DNA of 46,826 bases from CBDHHC01 sp050633205 (lineage in GTDB: Bacteria > Pseudomonadota > Alphaproteobacteria > Rhizobiales > CBDHHC01), in the NCBI GenBank assembly GCA_050633205.1, contig JBOEGA010000035.1, positions 1 to 46,826 of the forward strand, read 5' to 3'. Of this stretch, positions 24,654 through 33,489 are shown one piece after another. Positions within the stretch are counted from its first letter, which is position 1; every line of letters begins with the position of its first letter. The notes beneath the pieces are model-generated. The model was not told the origin of the DNA. It saw nothing but the letters and a program-made list of their open reading frames with translations, and made no database searches. The position numbers and the translations under genes are program-made.

Positions 24654-25781
24654 TTGTTGGAAGAACTTAGGCAGTTATTGGTACAGGAATGGTTTTTGGT
24701 TGTTCCCGCGTTTGTATTTGTTCTGACCATAGTCGTTTTCTTCCACGAGCTCGGGCATTTTCTCGTTGCTCGCTGGTGTGGAGTAACTGTGGAAGCATTT
24801 TCAATCGGTTTTGGCCCGGAAATCTGGGGGTTCAATGACCGTAAGGGAACCCGCTGGAGACTGGCCTGGATACCTCTCGGAGGTTATGTAAAATTTATTG
24901 ACGACCAGAACGCAGCCAGTATTCCCGATGAAGAAGCCGTAAAGGAAATGTCACCCCAGCAAAGGGCTGGAGCACTTCAGTTTAAGCCTTTGTGGCAGCG
25001 TGCTGCAGTTGTTGCAGCCGGCCCCATTGCCAGCTTCCTCCTTGGTATCGCTATCTTTGCTGTATTCCTGGCAAGTTATGGCGAAACCAGATATTACAAG
25101 CCGATCGTAAGCCAGGTAATAAAAGATTCAGCCGCAGAAAAGGCTGGTTTTAAACCTAAGGACGAGATCCTTGCCATCAACGGTTCGAAAATTCGCGCAT
25201 TTGCTGATGTTCGTGTTGCTGTAAATATCAACGGTGATAAGGAGCTGGTCTTTACAGTTCTCAGGGACGGAAAGCAGGTAGACCTGAAGGCAGTGGCTAA
25301 GGTTGCCGAAAAAAGGGACCCGCTGGGTAAGCCAATCCGCCTTCTCGGTCTGGCAACGAGCAAGGAACACCGCGTCATGGTCAAGGTAGACCCGTTGACA
25401 GCGATAAATCTCTCCGTTGAAAAGACCTACTCAATTGTATCTACGACTTTAAGCTACCTTACCAATGTTATAACGCTGCAGGCACCCCCTGATCAGCTCA
25501 GTGGACCTGTTGGAATCGCTAAGACTGCGGGCAAACTGGCTGCTGACGGTGGCATCCTGATATTGATCCAGTTTTCTGCATACCTGTCCATTGCTATAGG
25601 CCTGTTTAACCTGTTCCCGATCCCTCTTCTGGATGGTGGACATCTCGTATTTTACCTTGCTGAAGCTATAATAGGACGTCCGGTAAGCGCCAAAACTCAG
25701 GATATTGCCGCAAGTGTCGGATTCGCATTACTGATTCTGTTGATGGTCTTCGTCACTCATCAGGATATCTTTGCAAGCTGA
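24654..25781 (+). CDS. rseP: Site-2 intramembrane zinc metalloprotease
   Basis: This inner-membrane protease cuts membrane-embedded substrates such as anti-sigma factors and signal-peptide remnants. The start is TTG at 24654, with AGGAG at good spacing; no ATG is available before the catalytic site. The 375 residues hold the zinc motif H31-E-L-G-H35 in the first helix (VVFFHELGHFLVARW), a PDZ domain around residues 130-215 (KAGFKPKDEILAINGSKI), and the third zinc ligand in FPIPLLDGGHL near residue 322. Only one PDZ domain is evident, as in many alphaproteobacteria. It is followed by a strong terminator, so it ends the uppS-cdsA-dxr-rseP unit. Confidence 0.95.
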   Translation: MLEELRQLLVQEWFLVVPAFVFVLTIVVFFHELGHFLVARWCGVTVEAFSIGFGPEIWGFNDRKGTRWRLAWIPLGGYVKFIDDQNAASIPDEEAVKEMSPQQRAGALQFKPLWQRAAVVAAGPIASFLLGIAIFAVFLASYGETRYYKPIVSQVIKDSAAEKAGFKPKDEILAINGSKIRAFADVRVAVNINGDKELVFTVLRDGKQVDLKAVAKVAEKRDPLGKPIRLLGLATSKEHRVMVKVDPLTAINLSVEKTYSIVSTTLSYLTNVITLQAPPDQLSGPVGIAKTAGKLAADGGILILIQFSAYLSIAIGLFNLFPIPLLDGGHLVFYLAEAIIGRPVSAKTQDIAASVGFALLILLMVFVTHQDIFAS

Positions 25782-25812
25782 TTGAACTCATCCTCTATTA
25801 GGTGTTAAATGG

Positions 25813-25860
25813 GCCCGGCTGATTCCTCAAAAGAGTAAATTAGCCGGGCTTATTTTTTTC
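25813..25860 (+). terminator. Rho-independent terminator after rseP
   Basis: GCCCGGCT (25813-25820) pairs with AGCCGGGC (25842-25849), followed by TTATTTTTTTC. The stem is GC-rich and the T-run is clear. The 21-base loop is longer than usual. Confidence 0.85.
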
Positions 25861-25869
25861 CATAAGCTA

Positions 25870-25897
25870 TTGACAGTCTCCAGGGCTTCTTAAATAA
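25870..25897 (+). promoter_or_regulatory. Possible bamA promoter
   Basis: TTGACA at 25870-25875 is a perfect -35 hexamer directly after the rseP terminator. The matching -10 is weak (TAAATA at 25891 or AATAAA at 25893). Position suits an independent bamA promoter; the -10 choice is uncertain. The remaining bases to 26074 show no other feature. Confidence 0.35.
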
Positions 25898-26074
25898 ATG
25901 TTAACCATGAAAGCTTAAGAATTTTCGAATGAAAAGTTAACAACTGTTGCCCAATAGTCCTTTTCAAACCGAGGATTAAAGTTTAATAATAAACATGATA
26001 TGGCCACAATAGAATGGCCTCGTTGTAGGATGTAAGCAACGAGAGAATCAGAGTACAAAGGGGCATTTGTAACA

Positions 26075-28438
26075 ATGACACAAAGGGCGATTATGAGCAG
26101 AGGGATATTTACCGCTGTCATTCTGTCTCTCTCTATCTTCACACAGGTGGAGAGTGGGATTGATTTAGGTGTTAAATCTGCATTGGCGCAATCGGGCGCT
26201 GTACGTAGCATTCGTGTTGAAGGTAATCGCCGTGTCGAGCCTGAGACTGTGAAATCCTACATGCAGATCGCTGTAGGGGACCGCTATTCTCCAGGCAAAG
26301 TTGACGACTCGTTGAAGTCTCTGTTCAGAACAGGTCTTTTCGCAGACGTAAAAATTCGCCGTCAGGGAAGCACAGTTATCGTTAAGGTTGTAGAAAATCC
26401 AATCATTAACGTCGTAGCTTTCGAAGGCAACAAGGAAGTTGAAGACGCTACCTTGAAAACTGAAGTTCAGCTTAAATCTCGCGAGATTTACACAAGAGCA
26501 CGCGTTCAGTCTGATGTTCAGCGTATTCTTGATGTTTATCAGCGCCAGGGGCTTTATTCAGTTAGCGTCCAGCCAAAAATTATTCAGCTCAAGCACAACC
26601 GTGTAGATCTTGTTTATGAGATTTCAGAAGGGCACTCCACTAAAGTTAGAAATATCAACTTTATTGGAAACCGTGCATTCTCTGACTCTCAGCTTCGTGA
26701 TGTTATCACAACAACAGAAACTGCATGGTTCAGATTTTTGAGCTCCACAAACGTATATGATCCCGATCGCCTTAACTTGGACAGAGAGCTCGTTCGTGCT
26801 TTCTATCGCAAGAACGGTTACGCAGATATGCGCGTAGTTTCTGCAACAGCAGAACTTGATCGTGACGGTAAAAACTTCTACCTGACTTTCACAGTTGAAG
26901 AAGGTGAAAAATACCAGTTCGGTGATGTAACTATCAGTTCATCTCTGGACAGTGTTAGACCTGAGACTTTGAAATCAACTCTGCTTACAGAAGCTGGTAA
27001 AACATATAATGCAAGCCAGATTGATAAATCAGTAGAAGCTGTAACTCTTGAAGTTTCCAAAAGCGGATATGCATTTGCTCGCGTAAGACCAAAAGTAAGC
27101 CGTGACCCTGTAGAGAAGAAAATCAACCTTCACTACACAGTAGAGCAGGGCCCACGTGTTTATATCGAACGCATCAATATCTACGGTAACGCAAGAACAA
27201 AAGACTATGTAATCCGTCGTGAATTCAGACTTGCTGAAGGTGACGCATTCAACAGACTTCTTGTTAGCCGTGCACGTAAACGCTTGATGGGACTTGGTTT
27301 CTTTAAAACTGTTAAAGTTTCTCAGGAAGCTGGTAGCGCATCAGACCGTGTGGTTCTTAACGTGAACCTTGTAGAGCAGTCAACGGGTGAGTTCTCATTC
27401 GGTGCCGGTTACTCAACAAGTGAAGGTGTTATCGGTGACGTAAGTATTACAGAACGTAACCTTCTCGGTAACGGTCAGTTCCTTCGTCTGAAACTTTCCG
27501 GTAGTATCGAACGTCTTCAGGTAGACCTGAGCTTCACAGAGCCTCGTTTCCTTGACCGTAACCTTGCTGCTGGTGTTGATGTCTTCCATAAGGAAATCGA
27601 TAATTCCAAGGAATCTTCTTATAAGAGTAAGAAAACCGGTGGTGGACTACGCCTTGGTTTCCCTCTTGGAGAGAACACAAGACTGACAACAAGCTACAGC
27701 TTCGTTCGTGATGAGATCAATCTTGATCCTGATGGAAGTGACACTCCTTCTGCTGCGATCGTAGAAGCTTCTGAAGACAATGACGGTGTTGCTAACGTAT
27801 CATCTGTAAGCTACAGCCTGGTTTACGACGCTCGTAACCACAAACGTAGCCCGACACATGGTCTGTATGCTTCACTAAGTCAGGATCTTGCCGGTGCGGG
27901 TGGTGATGTACAGTACCTTCGTACACAGGCTGAAGTTCGCGGTTACTATGATCTTGGCAAACGCTTTGTACTGGTAGGTCGCGCTCAGGCTGGTCACATC
28001 TTCGGATGGGGCGGTGATGAGGTTCGTCTGCTGGATAACTTCTACAAAGGTGGCGATCTGGTTCGTGGTTTTGAAAAGTCTGGTTTCGGTGCACGTGATA
28101 GTGTAACTGGGGACGCTCTTGGTGGTACAACATTCGCAGGTATCACAGCAGAACTTCGCTTTCCGTTCCCTTACCTGACTGAAGAGCTGGGTATATCGGG
28201 TGCAGTATTTGCTGACGCCGGTACGGTCTTTGGCATCTCTGATAGTTCAAGAGATGCTATTGAAGGGGCTGGAGGAACAGTTGAAGGTAACGGTAAAACA
28301 ATCCGTGCTTCAGTTGGTGGCTCGATCCTCTGGGACTCTCCACTTGGACCACTTAGAGGTGACCTTGCTTACGTCTTGAACGAAGAAGAAGGCGATAAAG
28401 AAGAAGTCTTCCGCTTCGGTTCTTCAGCAAGGTTCTAA
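26075..28438 (+). CDS. bamA: Outer-membrane protein assembly factor BamA
   Basis: This essential outer-membrane protein inserts beta-barrel proteins. The 787 residues begin with a signal peptide whose cleavage site is ALA near residue 38. A second ATG at 26093, with AGGG close by, would give a signal of more usual length. Five POTRA domains follow (about residues 42-390; IRVEGNRRVEPETVKSYM and INIYGNARTKDYVIRREF begin the first and last), and then the surface-antigen barrel. VRGFEKSG is the conserved VRGF loop inside the barrel near residue 666. The protein ends in Phe, the outer-membrane C-terminal signal. Codon use suggests high expression. Terminators flank the gene on both sides. Confidence 0.97.
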   Translation: MTQRAIMSRGIFTAVILSLSIFTQVESGIDLGVKSALAQSGAVRSIRVEGNRRVEPETVKSYMQIAVGDRYSPGKVDDSLKSLFRTGLFADVKIRRQGSTVIVKVVENPIINVVAFEGNKEVEDATLKTEVQLKSREIYTRARVQSDVQRILDVYQRQGLYSVSVQPKIIQLKHNRVDLVYEISEGHSTKVRNINFIGNRAFSDSQLRDVITTTETAWFRFLSSTNVYDPDRLNLDRELVRAFYRKNGYADMRVVSATAELDRDGKNFYLTFTVEEGEKYQFGDVTISSSLDSVRPETLKSTLLTEAGKTYNASQIDKSVEAVTLEVSKSGYAFARVRPKVSRDPVEKKINLHYTVEQGPRVYIERINIYGNARTKDYVIRREFRLAEGDAFNRLLVSRARKRLMGLGFFKTVKVSQEAGSASDRVVLNVNLVEQSTGEFSFGAGYSTSEGVIGDVSITERNLLGNGQFLRLKLSGSIERLQVDLSFTEPRFLDRNLAAGVDVFHKEIDNSKESSYKSKKTGGGLRLGFPLGENTRLTTSYSFVRDEINLDPDGSDTPSAAIVEASEDNDGVANVSSVSYSLVYDARNHKRSPTHGLYASLSQDLAGAGGDVQYLRTQAEVRGYYDLGKRFVLVGRAQAGHIFGWGGDEVRLLDNFYKGGDLVRGFEKSGFGARDSVTGDALGGTTFAGITAELRFPFPYLTEELGISGAVFADAGTVFGISDSSRDAIEGAGGTVEGNGKTIRASVGGSILWDSPLGPLRGDLAYVLNEEEGDKEEVFRFGSSARF

Positions 28439-28464
28439 TAGAGAACAACAAGATTTTTTATAAT

Positions 28465-28492
28465 AAAGAGGCCGCATTTGCGGCCTCTTTTT
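28465..28492 (+). terminator. Rho-independent terminator after bamA
   Basis: AAAGAGGCCGC (28465-28475) pairs perfectly with GCGGCCTCTTT (28480-28490) around ATTT, followed by more Ts. This is a textbook strong terminator. Confidence 0.95.
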
Positions 28493-28746
28493 CTTTGTGA
28501 TACAAGAAGATCATATTGTCTGTGCTTAATCTGTAATATGGAGTTCTTTTCCAGGATAAACTTATTGTCAGGCATATGTTTCATCGGATAAAAGATAGCA
28601 GCTGAACTTCCTGTCCTTACTCAAAGACATAAAAGGAATGGAAGATTAAATAATTAAAAAATATTCGGGTTAGATCCTGTCAGTTTTAGGAACGTAACTG
28701 GCTCGATTAATAAGCCGGAACCTGAGTAGAAAATGGCGATATAATA
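28493..28746. other. Gap between bamA and lpxD where skp is often found
   Basis: No gene is visible in this 254-base stretch on either strand, although many proteobacteria carry skp/ompH between bamA and lpxD. It holds a small hairpin at 28698-28718 (CTGGCT with AGCCGG, one wobble pair) about 30 bases before the lpxD ATG. A promoter for the lpx operon is expected here but not clearly seen. Confidence 0.45.
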
Positions 28747-29790
28747 ATGGAACATCCGGGATTTTTCGATAGGGCGGGACCTTTTTCAATTCAACAGATT
28801 GCTGAAGCAACAGGTGCCGAAGCAGGAGCAGGCGTTAATCCGGATATTCTCATTGAGGATATCAGAACTCTGGAGAAAGCTGGTCCAAAACATATTGCTT
28901 TTCTTGATAATAAAAAATACATAAGCCAGTTCAGCGAAACCTCTGCGGGTGCCTGTTTTGTAACACCTGATAATGCCGATAAAGCGCCTGAAACATTGGC
29001 TACTCTGCTTTCGGCTCAGCCCTACCACTGTTTTGCCAGGACTTTATCATTATTCTACCCACAGTCGCGTTTTTCTCAGACTGCAATCGGTAGTGGTTAT
29101 AACTCATCAAATATTCATCCGTCCGCAGTTTTGGAGGAGGGTGTTATTGTTGAGCCAAACGCTGTGATTGGCCCGGAAGTACATATAGGTAAAGGAACGC
29201 GTATTGCCGCAGGTGCAGTAATTGGATACCGGGTATATATCGGCCGTGACTGCTACATCGGACCAAATGCCAATATAGTTCATAGCCTTATCGGCGACAG
29301 GGTCATTATCCATGCTGGCGTTTGTAGTGGACAAGACGGTTTTGGGTTTGCTATGGGTGCAGGCGGACACTTGAAAATCCCTCAGATTGGCAGGGTTATT
29401 ATTCAGGATGATGTTGAAATTGGCGCAAACAGCGCAATTGATCGTGGTGCACTGGGAGATACAATTATCGGCCAGGGCACTAAACTGGATAACATGATAC
29501 AGGTTGCACACAATGCAACATTAGGCACTCATTGCGTAGCTGCCGCCCAGACAGGAATTTCAGGCAGTACCATTTTGGGAGACTATGTAGTATTGGGAGG
29601 TCAGGTCGGTGTTGTTGGTCACCTTAATGTAGGCAGTGGCACACAGGTTGCAGCTAAAAGTGCAGTAACTAAAGACCTTCCACCTGGTCGACAATGGAGC
29701 GGAATTCCTGCAGAACCGGTAAAAGACTGGCGCCGTGGTGTAGCAATTCTTCGCAGGATGATCAAAACATCAAGGTCATCTAACAATTAA
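28747..29790 (+). CDS. lpxD: UDP-3-O-acylglucosamine N-acyltransferase
   Basis: This enzyme adds the second hydroxyacyl chain in lipid A synthesis. The 347-residue protein has an N-terminal uridine-binding domain (about residues 1-110; HIAFLDNKKYISQF is typical) and a left-handed beta helix of hexapeptide repeats (about 115-315). The catalytic His lies in QVAHNATLGTHCV near residue 257. GFGFAMG and DRGALGDTIIGQGTKLDN are conserved LpxD segments, and a C-terminal helix follows. The ATG at 28747 has only a weak ribosome-binding site. It starts the lpxD-fabZ-lpxA-lpxI-lpxB operon. Confidence 0.96.
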   Translation: MEHPGFFDRAGPFSIQQIAEATGAEAGAGVNPDILIEDIRTLEKAGPKHIAFLDNKKYISQFSETSAGACFVTPDNADKAPETLATLLSAQPYHCFARTLSLFYPQSRFSQTAIGSGYNSSNIHPSAVLEEGVIVEPNAVIGPEVHIGKGTRIAAGAVIGYRVYIGRDCYIGPNANIVHSLIGDRVIIHAGVCSGQDGFGFAMGAGGHLKIPQIGRVIIQDDVEIGANSAIDRGALGDTIIGQGTKLDNMIQVAHNATLGTHCVAAAQTGISGSTILGDYVVLGGQVGVVGHLNVGSGTQVAAKSAVTKDLPPGRQWSGIPAEPVKDWRRGVAILRRMIKTSRSSNN

Positions 29791-29846
29791 TTCAAATTAT
29801 GCCGCAGAAGAATAGCGGTAAGACTAAGAATATGGAGTGAATTTTT

Positions 29847-30335
29847 ATGAGTGAAGAGGCAGGCAAAACAGAACTCGGCGTTGCCGATATCAACCGGTTG
29901 CTGAAACTGCTGCCGCATCGTTATCCGTTCCTGTTAGTGGACAAAATCATCGACATGGATAGAGATGAATCTGCTGTTGGCATAAAAAATGTAACAATTA
30001 ACGAACCGCATTTTCAGGGCCACTTCCCGGAATTCCCTGTAATGCCGGGCGTTTTGCTGGTTGAAGGCATGGCTCAGACTGCTGGTGCTTTGTGCGTACA
30101 CAACTTTGGTGAAGATTATGAGCCTCACCTTGTGTATTTCATGTCAATTGAGAAGGCAAAGTTCCGTAAACCGGTTGTGCCCGGTGACACAGTTCATTAC
30201 CATGTTAAGAAATTACGCAGCCGTGGACCTGTCTGGCGTTTTTCAGCAATAGCAAAAGTCGACGGCTCTATAGTTTGTGAATCAGAAATTAGTGCAATGA
30301 TTGTCGATAAGGACGCTGCAGCAGCCAATGGCTAA
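29847..30335 (+). CDS. fabZ: 3-hydroxyacyl-ACP dehydratase FabZ
   Basis: This enzyme dehydrates hydroxyacyl-ACP in fatty acid elongation and competes with LpxA for hydroxymyristoyl-ACP, which balances phospholipid and lipid A. The hot-dog-fold protein has 162 residues. The catalytic His is H59 in HFQGHFPEFPVMPGVL and the Glu is E73 in VEGMAQTAG. LLPHRYPFLLVDK is the usual N-terminal strand. GGAG precedes the ATG. Its last codons overlap the lpxA start by 8 bases, so the two are translationally coupled. Confidence 0.97.
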   Translation: MSEEAGKTELGVADINRLLKLLPHRYPFLLVDKIIDMDRDESAVGIKNVTINEPHFQGHFPEFPVMPGVLLVEGMAQTAGALCVHNFGEDYEPHLVYFMSIEKAKFRKPVVPGDTVHYHVKKLRSRGPVWRFSAIAKVDGSIVCESEISAMIVDKDAAAANG

Positions 30336-31122
30336 CATACATCCAACTGCGATCGTCGAAGACGGTGCAGAAGTTGGTTCCGATGTTGAAATCGGACCCT
30401 ATTGCGTGGTGGGCGGTAACGTTCGCCTCGCCGATAACGTGAAGCTGCATTCTCATGTAGCAGTAGCTGGAAAAACCAGTATTGGAGCAGGAACAGAGAT
30501 ATTTCCATTTGCTTCAATAGGACATATCCCCCAGGACAAAAAATTTCGTGGTGAGGATGTTTCTCTGGAAGTCGGTGAAGGCAATGTTATCCGGGAACAT
30601 GTAACAATGAACCCCGGAACCGCAGATGGCGGAAACCTCACAAAGGTCGGTAATAATGGCCTGTTTATGATGGGATCTCACGTCGCTCATGATTGCGAAG
30701 TTGGTAATGATGTAATTCTCGCAAATAACGCGACTTTGGCAGGACACTGTAAAGTTGGCGACAGCGTAATTCTTGGTGGTTTGGCCGCAGTGCATCAGTT
30801 TGTACGCCTTGGTGCCTATTCCTTCGTAGGTGGCATGTCAGGTGTTGAAAATGATGTAATTCCTTTCGGCATGGTTCTTGGTAACAGGGCTTATCTCAAT
30901 GGCCTGAATATTCTGGGACTAAAACGCAACGGGTTTGATCGCGAACAGATTCATAATTTGCGCAAGGGTTACAGAATGTTGTTCTCCAATGAGGGAACAC
31001 TGAAAGAACGCCTTGAAGATGTGGAAAAAATGTTTGCAGGCGATCCGTGCGTAGAGCAGGTCGCAGCATTTATCCATGCAGACTCCAGCCGTCAGCTATG
31101 TGTGCCCAAAAGCGGAGACTAA
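30328..31122 (+). CDS. lpxA: UDP-N-acetylglucosamine acyltransferase
   Basis: This cytoplasmic enzyme catalyses the first step of lipid A synthesis. I chose the ATG at 30328 inside the fabZ end (264 residues, MANIHPTAIVEDGAEVG), which matches the family N-terminus; a frame extending to 30301 lies wholly within fabZ. The hexapeptide beta helix covers residues about 1-185. The catalytic His is H121 in GSHVAHDCEVGNDVILANN, and HIPQDKKFRGE near residue 66 is conserved. The C-terminal helical part contains NGLNILGLKRNGF. It is complete and followed 29 bases later by lpxI. Confidence 0.97.
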   Translation: MANIHPTAIVEDGAEVGSDVEIGPYCVVGGNVRLADNVKLHSHVAVAGKTSIGAGTEIFPFASIGHIPQDKKFRGEDVSLEVGEGNVIREHVTMNPGTADGGNLTKVGNNGLFMMGSHVAHDCEVGNDVILANNATLAGHCKVGDSVILGGLAAVHQFVRLGAYSFVGGMSGVENDVIPFGMVLGNRAYLNGLNILGLKRNGFDREQIHNLRKGYRMLFSNEGTLKERLEDVEKMFAGDPCVEQVAAFIHADSSRQLCVPKSGD

Positions 31123-31151
31123 GCTATCCGCTTTGGTGAGAACCACAAAAA

Positions 31152-32009
31152 ATGACAGAAGACCAATCCAGAAATCCTAGAATAGGAATCATCGCCGGAG
31201 GCGGTGATATGCCGGGGTTGGTCGCACAGGCAGCTATCGCGCAAGGCCGGGAAGTTCATATTCTGGGTATCTTGGGCGATGCTTCACCGGATATAGAAAA
31301 TTACCCGCACACCTGGTTTAAACTGGGTGAATTCGGTAAGCTTTTCAAAACCCTCAAAAAGCAGAATTGTAAAGATGTCGTCCTTGTTGGCTCTGTAAAA
31401 AGACCCGATATGAAGAAGATACGCTTTGACCTGGGGGCAATCAGGCTTATTCCATTCGTTCTGAGCCTCACCGTCGGAGGAGATGATAGCGTGCTGTCAC
31501 GTATCGTAAAATATTTTGAAAAAAAGGGATTTAACATTCGTGGCGCACACGAAGTTGCTCCCGGACTTCTCGCAGATGAAGGCTGTTTAACCAGTCGCCA
31601 GCCTTCGGTTCAGGATCTGGAAGATATCAAAATAGCACTTAAGGTTGTCAGAACACTCGGGCAGCTTGATGTCGGTCAGGCTGCAGTAGTTGCAAAGGGG
31701 TATACCCTTGCTGTCGAGGCTGCTGAAGGGACAGACGCAATGCTTGCGAGATGTGCAGGCCTCCGCCAATGGGGTAGTAAAAGCGATAACCGCAAGGTCG
31801 GTGTTCTGGTTAAGTGCCCTAAGCCCGGTCAGGAAAAACGCATTGATATGCCGACAATAGGTGTGCAGACCATCGATAATGTTGCAGATGCAGGTTTGGC
31901 AGGAATCGCTGTATCAGCGGATGACGTTCTTCTGGCAGGAAAAGAAGATGTGATTCAGCGTGCAGCAGAGCGGGATATCTTTGTTGTTGGTGTAAATATT
32001 AACACTTAG
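31152..32009 (+). CDS. lpxI: UDP-2,3-diacylglucosamine pyrophosphatase LpxI
   Basis: This enzyme hydrolyses UDP-2,3-diacylglucosamine to lipid X and UMP; LpxI replaces LpxH in alphaproteobacteria. The 285 residues fit the family (formerly DUF1009). The N-terminal domain opens with IGIIAGGGDMPGLVAQAA and contains LVGSVKRPD. The C-terminal catalytic domain shows VVAKGYTLAVEAAEGTDAML and VLVKCPKPGQEKRIDMPTIG, with the conserved Asp residues of the active site. It lies between lpxA and lpxB, the classical order. No strong ribosome-binding site precedes the ATG. Confidence 0.95.
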   Translation: MTEDQSRNPRIGIIAGGGDMPGLVAQAAIAQGREVHILGILGDASPDIENYPHTWFKLGEFGKLFKTLKKQNCKDVVLVGSVKRPDMKKIRFDLGAIRLIPFVLSLTVGGDDSVLSRIVKYFEKKGFNIRGAHEVAPGLLADEGCLTSRQPSVQDLEDIKIALKVVRTLGQLDVGQAAVVAKGYTLAVEAAEGTDAMLARCAGLRQWGSKSDNRKVGVLVKCPKPGQEKRIDMPTIGVQTIDNVADAGLAGIAVSADDVLLAGKEDVIQRAAERDIFVVGVNINT

Positions 32010-32059
32010 CTTTGTAATAAGTTCTTATCGGATCACAGGATCGGCTTGAGGTGGCAGTA

Positions 32060-33223
32060 ATGGATGGCGGAAAAAAAATTTTCATCGTAACGGGTGAGCA
32101 TTCTGGTGATGCTTTGGGCGGGCCTTTGATGAAAGCATTAAAAGCGCGTCTTGGCGATAAAGTTGAATTTGCATGTGTCGGCGGAAAATATATGGAAGAG
32201 CAGGGGGCAAAATCCATATTCCCTCTATCCGATATAGCGGTGATGGGCCCCATAGATATTGCAAAAAACTTACCCAGACTCATTCGCCGTGTATACACAA
32301 CGGTTGATGCTATCAAAAAATTCAAACCGGATCTTCTCGTAATCATAGATAGCCCGGAATTCAGCCACCCCATTGCAAAGCGCATCCGTAAAGCAACTCC
32401 GGATGTTCCCATTATCAACTATGTTTCTCCCTCTGTCTGGGCATGGCGTCCCGGACGTGCCAGAAAAATGAAACCCTATGTTGATCATATTCTCGCACTT
32501 CTTCCTTTTGAGCCGGACGCGCACAAGCGTCTGGGTGGTCCTGATTGCACATATGTCGGACATCCGATGATAGAGCGTATGGAATGGATGAGAAGTCGTG
32601 ATGGAGATGGTCTTCAGCGCCGCCTCGGATTATCAGGAACTCAGCCCGTTGTTGTTGTACTGCCGGGAAGCCGTACAAATGAAGTTAAACGACTGATGCA
32701 ACCCTTTGGCGATACACTAAATATAGCGCGCGAAAGATTCGGGCCGTTTCAGGTTATTATCCCCGCAGTTCCATCAGTTCGCCCACTTATAGAGCAGGGT
32801 CTTTCAACCTGGAACATAACACCTCATTTTGTTTCAGGCGATGATGATAAATTTGCAGCCTTCAGTCTGGCCCACGCGGCGCTGGCCGCATCCGGAACCG
32901 TAACACTGGAAATTGCGCTCTCCGGCTTGCCAATGGTGGTCGGCTACAAGGCAGACTGGGTAGTTGCATCGGTCAGAAAATACCTGATCAATATTCATTC
33001 AGTCGTACTCGCAAATCTGGTACTCGGCTACAATGCCTTCCCTGAATATATTCAGGAAGACTGTGTCCCGGAAAAAATGTCAGAAGCTCTGGTTCCGTTA
33101 TTGACGAACTCACAAGAGCGCAAAAAGCAAAAAGAAGCTCTGAATGAAATTTCACAAAAAATGCTGCTTGATGACAGGGAGCCAAGTGATGCTGCGGCAG
33201 ATGTTGTTATGAAATATCTGTGA
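32060..33223 (+). CDS. lpxB: Lipid-A-disaccharide synthase
   Basis: This peripheral-membrane glycosyltransferase condenses lipid X with UDP-diacylglucosamine into the lipid A disaccharide. I chose the ATG at 32060 (387 residues), with GAGG 8 bases before; a GTG at 32051 adds 3 residues. The N-terminal KIFIVTGEHSGDALGG is the family opening. SVWAWRPGRARKMKPYVDHI, LLPFEPD, YVGHP and VVLPGSRTNEVKRL are conserved, and AASGTVTLEIALSGLPMVVGYK near residue 280 binds UDP. It ends the lpx operon; no clear rho-independent terminator follows. Confidence 0.96.
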   Translation: MDGGKKIFIVTGEHSGDALGGPLMKALKARLGDKVEFACVGGKYMEEQGAKSIFPLSDIAVMGPIDIAKNLPRLIRRVYTTVDAIKKFKPDLLVIIDSPEFSHPIAKRIRKATPDVPIINYVSPSVWAWRPGRARKMKPYVDHILALLPFEPDAHKRLGGPDCTYVGHPMIERMEWMRSRDGDGLQRRLGLSGTQPVVVVLPGSRTNEVKRLMQPFGDTLNIARERFGPFQVIIPAVPSVRPLIEQGLSTWNITPHFVSGDDDKFAAFSLAHAALAASGTVTLEIALSGLPMVVGYKADWVVASVRKYLINIHSVVLANLVLGYNAFPEYIQEDCVPEKMSEALVPLLTNSQERKKQKEALNEISQKMLLDDREPSDAAADVVMKYL

Positions 33224-33374
33224 GGGGGAATAACTTTTTTATCTGAACCCTTCAGGGAATTATGCGTAACTGCTGGTGAATATACGTTACTCGCAGGTAA
33301 CTTGAAGTAACAGATACGGCAAGGTCCGTTAATTGATGTGACGGAATAGACGGGCTGAATAATCTTGCAAAAAG

Positions 33375-33469
33375 ATTAAGTCATTCCATTTTAGCATTAA
33401 GTCAGACCAATAAATCGTTTGTAAATGCCAAACATTCCTTTACAAATTTGCGTAATAATCATTAAGTCA
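33375..33469. promoter_or_regulatory. Direct repeats and palindrome upstream of gcdH
   Basis: ATTAAGTCA occurs three times in the same orientation (33375-33383, 33396-33404, 33461-33469); the first two are 21 bp apart, two helical turns. Between copies two and three lies TTTGTAAA-N13-TTTACAAA (33418-33446). All lie within 115 bases before the gcdH ATG. This looks like a regulator-binding array; the regulator is not identified. The rest of 33224-33489 shows only short GTAAC repeats. Confidence 0.45.
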
Positions 33470-33489
33470 AAAAATACTGAGGAAATGCG

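Noticed and set aside
25915..26211. 98-codon minus-strand frame before bamA
   Set aside because: It overlaps the bamA signal peptide and promoter region, lacks a ribosome site and matches no family.
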